NCBI GenBank assembly: GCA_947054185.1
Contig: CAMRVW010000096.1
Coordinates: 1 to 8,119 of the forward strand
DNA length: 8,119 bases
Origin: an uncultured Rikenellaceae bacterium
Lineage (GTDB): Bacteria > Bacteroidota > Bacteroidia > Bacteroidales > Rikenellaceae
Direction of reading: 5' to 3'
Shown here one piece after another: positions 4,934 to 8,119 of this stretch (position 1 is its first letter; every line of letters begins with the position of its first letter). The position numbers were made by a program, and so were the translations under genes. The notes below the pieces were generated by a model. The model made no database searches. It was given only the letters and a program-made list of their open reading frames with translations, and was not told the DNA's origin.

Positions 4934-7005
4934 CCTTTGAGCCCCTCGCCATAGTCGACGCGGGCATAATCTGGCTCCGATGGCTCGGAAGTTTCCGTGG
5001 GCCCTGAGGTCTCAGATGAACCCGCGGACTCCGAGAGTTCCGTGCCCTCCTGCGCAGGCTCCGGGTTATGGGCAGGCGCTGCGGTCTCGGGGGCGCTGTC
5101 GTGGCTCTTGTCGTCGCCAACGCCGGGCATACCCCACGGGCGCTTGCCGAATATGCGTTCCAAATCTTCGGTGAAGACCACCTCTTTGGCAAGCAGCAGC
5201 TCGGCCAGCTCGGCCAGCTTGTCTTTGTGCGACGACAATATCTCTGTCGCCATGGCAAACGCCTCTTTCACAAGCATAGAGGCCTCCTTGTCTATCTCGG
5301 CGGCACGTCCCTCGCTGTATGGCTTGACAAAGCGGTCGTTATAACCCGAGTCGAAATAACTCATGTTGGGCAAATCGTCGCTCATGCCGTAATAGGCAAC
5401 CATGGCATAGGCCTGCTTGGTGCATCTCTCCAGATCGTTGAGGGCGCCTGTCGACACCTCGCCGAAGTTGAGCCACTCGGAGGCACGACCACCCAAGGTG
5501 GTGGCCATCTGATGCATGAGCTGCAGGCGGGTTACTATCTGACGCTCCTCGGGGTTGTACCAGGCGGCACCGAGGCTCTGACCCCTCGGTATTATGGTCA
5601 CCTTGATGAGCGGATTGGCATGCTCGAGCATCCAGCTCACGGCGGCATGACCCGCCTCGTGATAGGCTATGATGCGCTTCTCAGAGGCCGTTATTATCTT
5701 GTTCTTGCGCTCCAGACCACCTATTATGCGGTCTATGGCGTCGAGGAAGTCCTGCTTGTCGACGGCCGATTTGTCGTGTCGCGCCGCAATAAGGGCCGCC
5801 TCGTTGCATACGTTGGCTATGTCGGCACCCGAAAATCCGGGAGTGAGGCTCGAGAGGAAGTCGGTGTCGAGACCATCCTGCAAAGTGAGCTTGCCCAGAT
5901 ATACGGCGAAGATCTGTCGGCGCTCGTTAAGGTCGGGAAGCTCCACATGTATCTGACGGTCAAAGCGTCCGGCGCGCAAGAGGGCCTTGTCGAGGATGTC
6001 GACCCTGTTGGTGGCCGCCAACATTATCACCCCGCTGTTGGTGCCGAAGCCGTCCATCTCGGTGAGCAACTGGTTGAGAGTGTTTTCGTGCTCTTCGTTA
6101 GAGCCGAAACCGCTCGTTTTGTTACGCGCACGTCCTATGGCGTCTATCTCGTCTATAAAGACGATGCAGGGCGCCTTCTCCTTGGCCTGACGGAAAAGGT
6201 CGCGCACACGCGAGGCGCCCACGCCCACGAACATCTCCACGAAATCAGAGCCGCTTATAGAGAAGAAAGGCACACAGGCCTCGCCGGCAACGGCCTTGGC
6301 CAAGAGCGTCTTGCCAGTACCCGGAGGGCCCACCAGAAGCGCACCTTTGGGTATTTTGCCTCCCAACTTGCGATACTTCTCCGGATTTTTCAGAAAGTCG
6401 ACTATCTCCATCACCTCCACCTTGGCCTCCTCAAGGCCTGCCACATCCTTGAAGCTCACTTTCACGCGGTTGTCTTTGTCGAACATCTGCGCCTTGGCAC
6501 GTCCCACGTTAAAGACGTTGCCACCGCCGCCAACGCCGCCACGGGCACCGCGGGTGAGGAAGAATATGAGGCCGCAGAAGATGGCTATGGGTATGATGGC
6601 CGAAAGCAGACCGCCCCACACATTGTCTCGACCCTCGAACTCAAGGGGTATGCGTTTGTCGGCGGGCAGATCGGCCTGCGTCTTCTCGTAATCGTTCTGA
6701 AACTTTTCCAAAGAGCCTATGCGCAGGGTAAACTGAGGGCCCCTGTCGGGAATGTTACGATATTTTTCATCCTTACGCATAGTCTTGACATAGCCCTTCT
6801 TGAGGGTGACCTCGACGTCTTTGTCGTTGACCACCACAACCCTATCGACCATGCCTTCGTCCAACATCCGTGTGACAACCTCAGGCCAGCTCACCTTTAC
6901 GGTGTCGCCTGAAGAGGTTATCATGCTGATGCCTATGATAAAAAGGGCGATACATCCGTAAATCCAGAATACGCCCATCTTTGGTTTGCCAGGTTGATTC
7001 ATCAT
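4930..7005 (-). CDS. ftsH: ATP-dependent zinc metalloprotease FtsH
   Basis: This membrane-anchored AAA+ protease extracts and degrades damaged membrane proteins and some soluble regulators. It has 691 residues. An amino-terminal membrane helix (11-30) is followed by a short periplasmic domain to about 128, and a second helix lies at about 129-151. The ATPase domain has Walker A GPPGTGKT (226-233), the pore loop FVGVG (259-263), Walker B IVFIDEID (281-288) and the second region of homology ATNRVD...RAGRFDR (331-350). The protease has HEAGH (449-453), with His449, Glu450 and His453, and the third zinc ligand Asp524 in ALNDLER. All catalytic residues are present. The last 65 or so residues form a Ser/Thr/Glu/Pro-rich tail expected to be disordered. 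Two ATGs stand in tandem (7005 and 7002); either could start the protein. It follows rsfS after 53 nt with an A-rich leader and is probably in the same transcript. Confidence 0.97.
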   Translation of the reverse strand: MMNQPGKPKMGVFWIYGCIALFIIGISMITSSGDTVKVSWPEVVTRMLDEGMVDRVVVVNDKDVEVTLKKGYVKTMRKDEKYRNIPDRGPQFTLRIGSLEKFQNDYEKTQADLPADKRIPLEFEGRDNVWGGLLSAIIPIAIFCGLIFFLTRGARGGVGGGGNVFNVGRAKAQMFDKDNRVKVSFKDVAGLEEAKVEVMEIVDFLKNPEKYRKLGGKIPKGALLVGPPGTGKTLLAKAVAGEACVPFFSISGSDFVEMFVGVGASRVRDLFRQAKEKAPCIVFIDEIDAIGRARNKTSGFGSNEEHENTLNQLLTEMDGFGTNSGVIMLAATNRVDILDKALLRAGRFDRQIHVELPDLNERRQIFAVYLGKLTLQDGLDTDFLSSLTPGFSGADIANVCNEAALIAARHDKSAVDKQDFLDAIDRIIGGLERKNKIITASEKRIIAYHEAGHAAVSWMLEHANPLIKVTIIPRGQSLGAAWYNPEERQIVTRLQLMHQMATTLGGRASEWLNFGEVSTGALNDLERCTKQAYAMVAYYGMSDDLPNMSYFDSGYNDRFVKPYSEGRAAEIDKEASMLVKEAFAMATEILSSHKDKLAELAELLLAKEVVFTEDLERIFGKRPWGMPGVGDDKSHDSAPETAAPAHNPEPAQEGTELSESAGSSETSGPTETSEPSEPDYARVDYGEGLKG

Positions 7006-7058
7006 TTGTGATTTTTTCTTGTAACGGTTTTAATGCCCGCGTTATTGCCGCAACCAAA

Positions 7059-7406
7059 TCAGTCGTACGATTCGTACTTGGCAGAGGGCACATCGCCCCA
7101 GAGGTCTTCGAGACGATAGTAATCGCGCGCCTCGGTAAGGAATATGTGCACCATAACGTCGCCATAGTCCATGACCACCCAATAGCCGTTTTGGCGCCCC
7201 TCAACCCTTATGGGCTTTTGACCGTTGAGCTCCAACAGCTTGTCCTCAACCTCCACAGACACAGACTCCACATGGGTGGTCGAGTCGGCATTGCAGATGA
7301 CGAACCAGTCGCAGATGGCTCCGTCGACACCTCTCATATCCAAAGAGATCACCCCCTTGGCCTTCTTGTCGCGAACCGCAGATATTATAACCTCAAGATT
7401 ACTCAT
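7059..7406 (-). CDS. rsfS: Ribosome silencing factor RsfS (RsfA/Iojap family)
   Basis: RsfS binds ribosomal protein L14 on the large subunit and blocks subunit joining, lowering translation when nutrients are scarce. With the start at 7406 it has 115 residues, typical of the family. The fold's landmarks are visible: DWFVICNADSTTHVESV (33-49), then YWVVMDYGDVMVHIF (75-89) with Asp80 and His87, and ARDYYRLEDLWGD (93-105). Two upstream ATGs are in frame (7412 and 7457). The longer form would add a lysine- and aromatic-rich stretch that overlaps the promoter element at 7428-7435, so I prefer 7406; 7412 is possible. This is the first gene of the rsfS-ftsH-cdsA run, an order often seen in Bacteroidota. 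Confidence 0.93.
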   Translation of the reverse strand: MSNLEVIISAVRDKKAKGVISLDMRGVDGAICDWFVICNADSTTHVESVSVEVEDKLLELNGQKPIRVEGRQNGYWVVMDYGDVMVHIFLTEARDYYRLEDLWGDVPSAKYESYD

Positions 7407-7427
7407 TATCATATACAAATTGAACCA

Positions 7428-7435
7428 CAAAGATA
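7428..7435 (-). promoter_or_regulatory. Bacteroidota -7 promoter element for the rsfS-ftsH operon
   Basis: The minus strand reads TATCTTTG, a perfect TAnnTTTG match inside AT-rich DNA. Transcription would start about 15 nt before the rsfS ATG at 7406. Only a weak TGG stands at the -33 position (18-nt spacing). The element also argues against the longer rsfS start at 7457. Confidence 0.55.
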
Positions 7436-7463
7436 TAAAAAATTTTCCTATCGCCACTTAAGA

Positions 7464-7498
7464 GTAAGTCGCACCCCAAAAAATGTGGTGCGACTTAC
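7464..7498 (-). terminator. 12-bp perfect inverted repeat after the DoxX gene
   Basis: Arms at 7464-7475 (GTAAGTCGCACC) and 7487-7498 (GGTGCGACTTAC) are perfectly complementary around an 11-nt loop. On the minus strand the stem starts 43 nt after the DoxX-gene stop, a fitting place for a terminator. The T-run lies in the loop (ATTTTTTGG) rather than after the stem, so it is not a textbook intrinsic terminator. The palindrome also ends only about 28 nt upstream of the rsfS -7 element, so it could instead be an operator or help insulate that promoter. Confidence 0.5.
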
Positions 7499-7541
7499 CA
7501 TTACGCTCTCCGGCCAACCCGGCTGTCAAGGAGACACAAGG

Positions 7542-7952
7542 CTAATCCAACATCGTACGCCGGTTTATGGCGTGACGCCCGCCTCCGGTGATGATGAGCA
7601 CCAAAGCTCCCACGAAATAGAGTCCGACCAGCTCAAGCGACCATCCGCCCGTCGCCCCCAAAGAGGCATATCCGCCCGGATGGTACATGACAGCGGCAAC
7701 AAGGCAGTTGACAGCCAAAATAAGAGCTCCCAGACGAGTACGCCATCCGAAGATAATCATAAGCGGGGCTATCACCTCACCCACATAGACACCGTAACTC
7801 AAAAACGAAGGCAGACCTGCCGCCTCCACAAGATATTTGACCGACCCGATGCCGCCGATAATTTTGCTCAGACCGTGTATCAGCATCATGCCGCCCACAC
7901 CAAGTCTCAAAACGAGCAATCCCAAATTGATGTTTGTGTTAAGTTTTATCAT
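7542..7952 (-). CDS. DoxX family membrane protein
   Basis: A small integral membrane protein of 136 residues with four hydrophobic segments, near 10-30, 50-68, 72-92 and 104-123. This matches the DoxX/DoxD-like family. The conserved LRLGVGGMMLIHGLSKI segment is near the amino terminus, and GEVIAPLMIIFGWRTRLGA starts the second half. The biochemical role of most family members is unknown; some are linked to respiratory or redox functions, so none is assigned here. The ATG at 7952 is preferred over an in-frame TTG at 7961 that would add three residues. The leader is A-rich with no clear promoter. It appears to be transcribed on its own, with an inverted repeat downstream and repeat DNA upstream. 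Confidence 0.88.
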   Translation of the reverse strand: MIKLNTNINLGLLVLRLGVGGMMLIHGLSKIIGGIGSVKYLVEAAGLPSFLSYGVYVGEVIAPLMIIFGWRTRLGALILAVNCLVAAVMYHPGGYASLGATGGWSLELVGLYFVGALVLIITGGGRHAINRRTMLD

Positions 7953-8016
7953 TTTTTGCAATTTTTAAGTTAGTATGCACCCATTTTTCAAAAACCATGC
8001 CATGCCTCGGAAACGG

Positions 8017-8086
8017 GTTGTCGGTTTGCGAACACTGCTCCGTTTTGGTTTACCGGCACTGCTGTTATTGTTTTGCGGGAACTGCC
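8017..8086. repeat. Three degenerate 23-24-bp tandem units upstream of the DoxX gene
   Basis: On the plus strand, 8017-8039, 8040-8063 and 8064-8086 are imperfect copies of one unit, each ending in ACTGCT or ACTGCC after a T-rich first half. Units one and three agree at about 16 of 23 bases. In the reverse orientation the shared core is GCAGTnCCGGCAAA. Similar units follow the left repeat at 123-143 and, more weakly, from 144. The array joins the right copy of the GC-rich repeat without a gap. Confidence 0.55.
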
Positions 8087-8119
8087 TCCGGCGGCCCTTC
8101 CGGGGGAGGGGTCACGGAC
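8071..8119 (-). repeat. Right copy of GC-rich intergenic repeat, cut by the window end
   Basis: This is the inverted counterpart of 89-137, identical at 46 of 49 positions. The imperfect palindrome lies at 8085-8109. The second palindrome is cut off at 8119, where GGGGTCACGGAC should continue to complete its stem. One of the three differences from the left copy falls in a palindrome loop and the other two in the adjoining GCAGT-type unit. It lies more than 100 nt upstream of the DoxX gene. Confidence 0.75.

Noticed and set aside
3704..4954. 416-codon plus-strand open frame through cdsA and the spacer
   Set aside because: Antisense shadow of cdsA running by chance into the repeat-rich spacer; its Pro/Ser-rich end just translates the repeat.
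5068..6912. 614-codon plus-strand open frame opposite ftsH
   Set aside because: It is exactly in antisense codon register with a complete FtsH and shows no recognisable protein family; it follows from avoidance of TTA, CTA and TCA codons.
7953..7961. TTG start at 7961 for the DoxX-family protein
   Set aside because: The ATG at 7952 is only three codons inside and has a suitable A-rich leader; TTG is less likely.
86..8119. The end repeats as terminal inverted repeats of a transposon carrying the whole window
   Set aside because: The enclosed genes are core housekeeping genes with conserved order and no transposase; a dispersed intergenic repeat is the simpler reading.

Overview
The window reads as a compact chromosomal segment of a member of the Bacteroidota, most likely of the order Bacteroidales. 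The grounds are the gene order rsfS-ftsH-cdsA-psd, A-rich leaders without Shine-Dalgarno sequences, and -7 elements of the form TAnnTTTG in three gaps. All eight genes lie on the minus strand and their products are core housekeeping proteins. I see no phage, transposase, CRISPR, rRNA or tRNA.

From right to left, which is the direction of transcription: a small DoxX-family membrane protein (7542-7952); a perfect 12-bp inverted repeat; then a run of five genes starting at a TATCTTTG promoter element. These are rsfS (ribosome silencing factor), ftsH (membrane AAA+ metalloprotease), cdsA (CDP-diacylglycerol synthase), psd (short-type phosphatidylserine decarboxylase) and an AI-2E/PerM-family membrane protein. 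The run combines ribosome hibernation, membrane protein quality control and two steps of phosphatidylethanolamine synthesis. cdsA, psd and the AI-2E gene are tightly packed (10-nt gap, then a 4-nt ATGA overlap). ftsH and cdsA are separated by 257 nt filled with a degenerate repeat. A second unit with its own TATATTTG element carries a transketolase split into N-terminal (ThDP-binding) and C-terminal subunits, an enzyme of the non-oxidative pentose phosphate pathway.

The genes are ordinary, so the most interesting material is noncoding. A GC-rich element of at least 49 bp occurs near the left edge (89-137) and again, inverted, at the right edge (8071-8119, cut by the window end), with 46 of 49 bases identical. 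It contains two adjacent palindromes and is flanked by degenerate 23-24-bp units sharing the core GCAGTnCCGGCAAA. It looks like a dispersed intergenic repeat family. No new protein system is visible. The genes also avoid TTA, CTA and TCA codons, which opens very long antisense shadow frames, and strongly prefer ATA for isoleucine where I checked.
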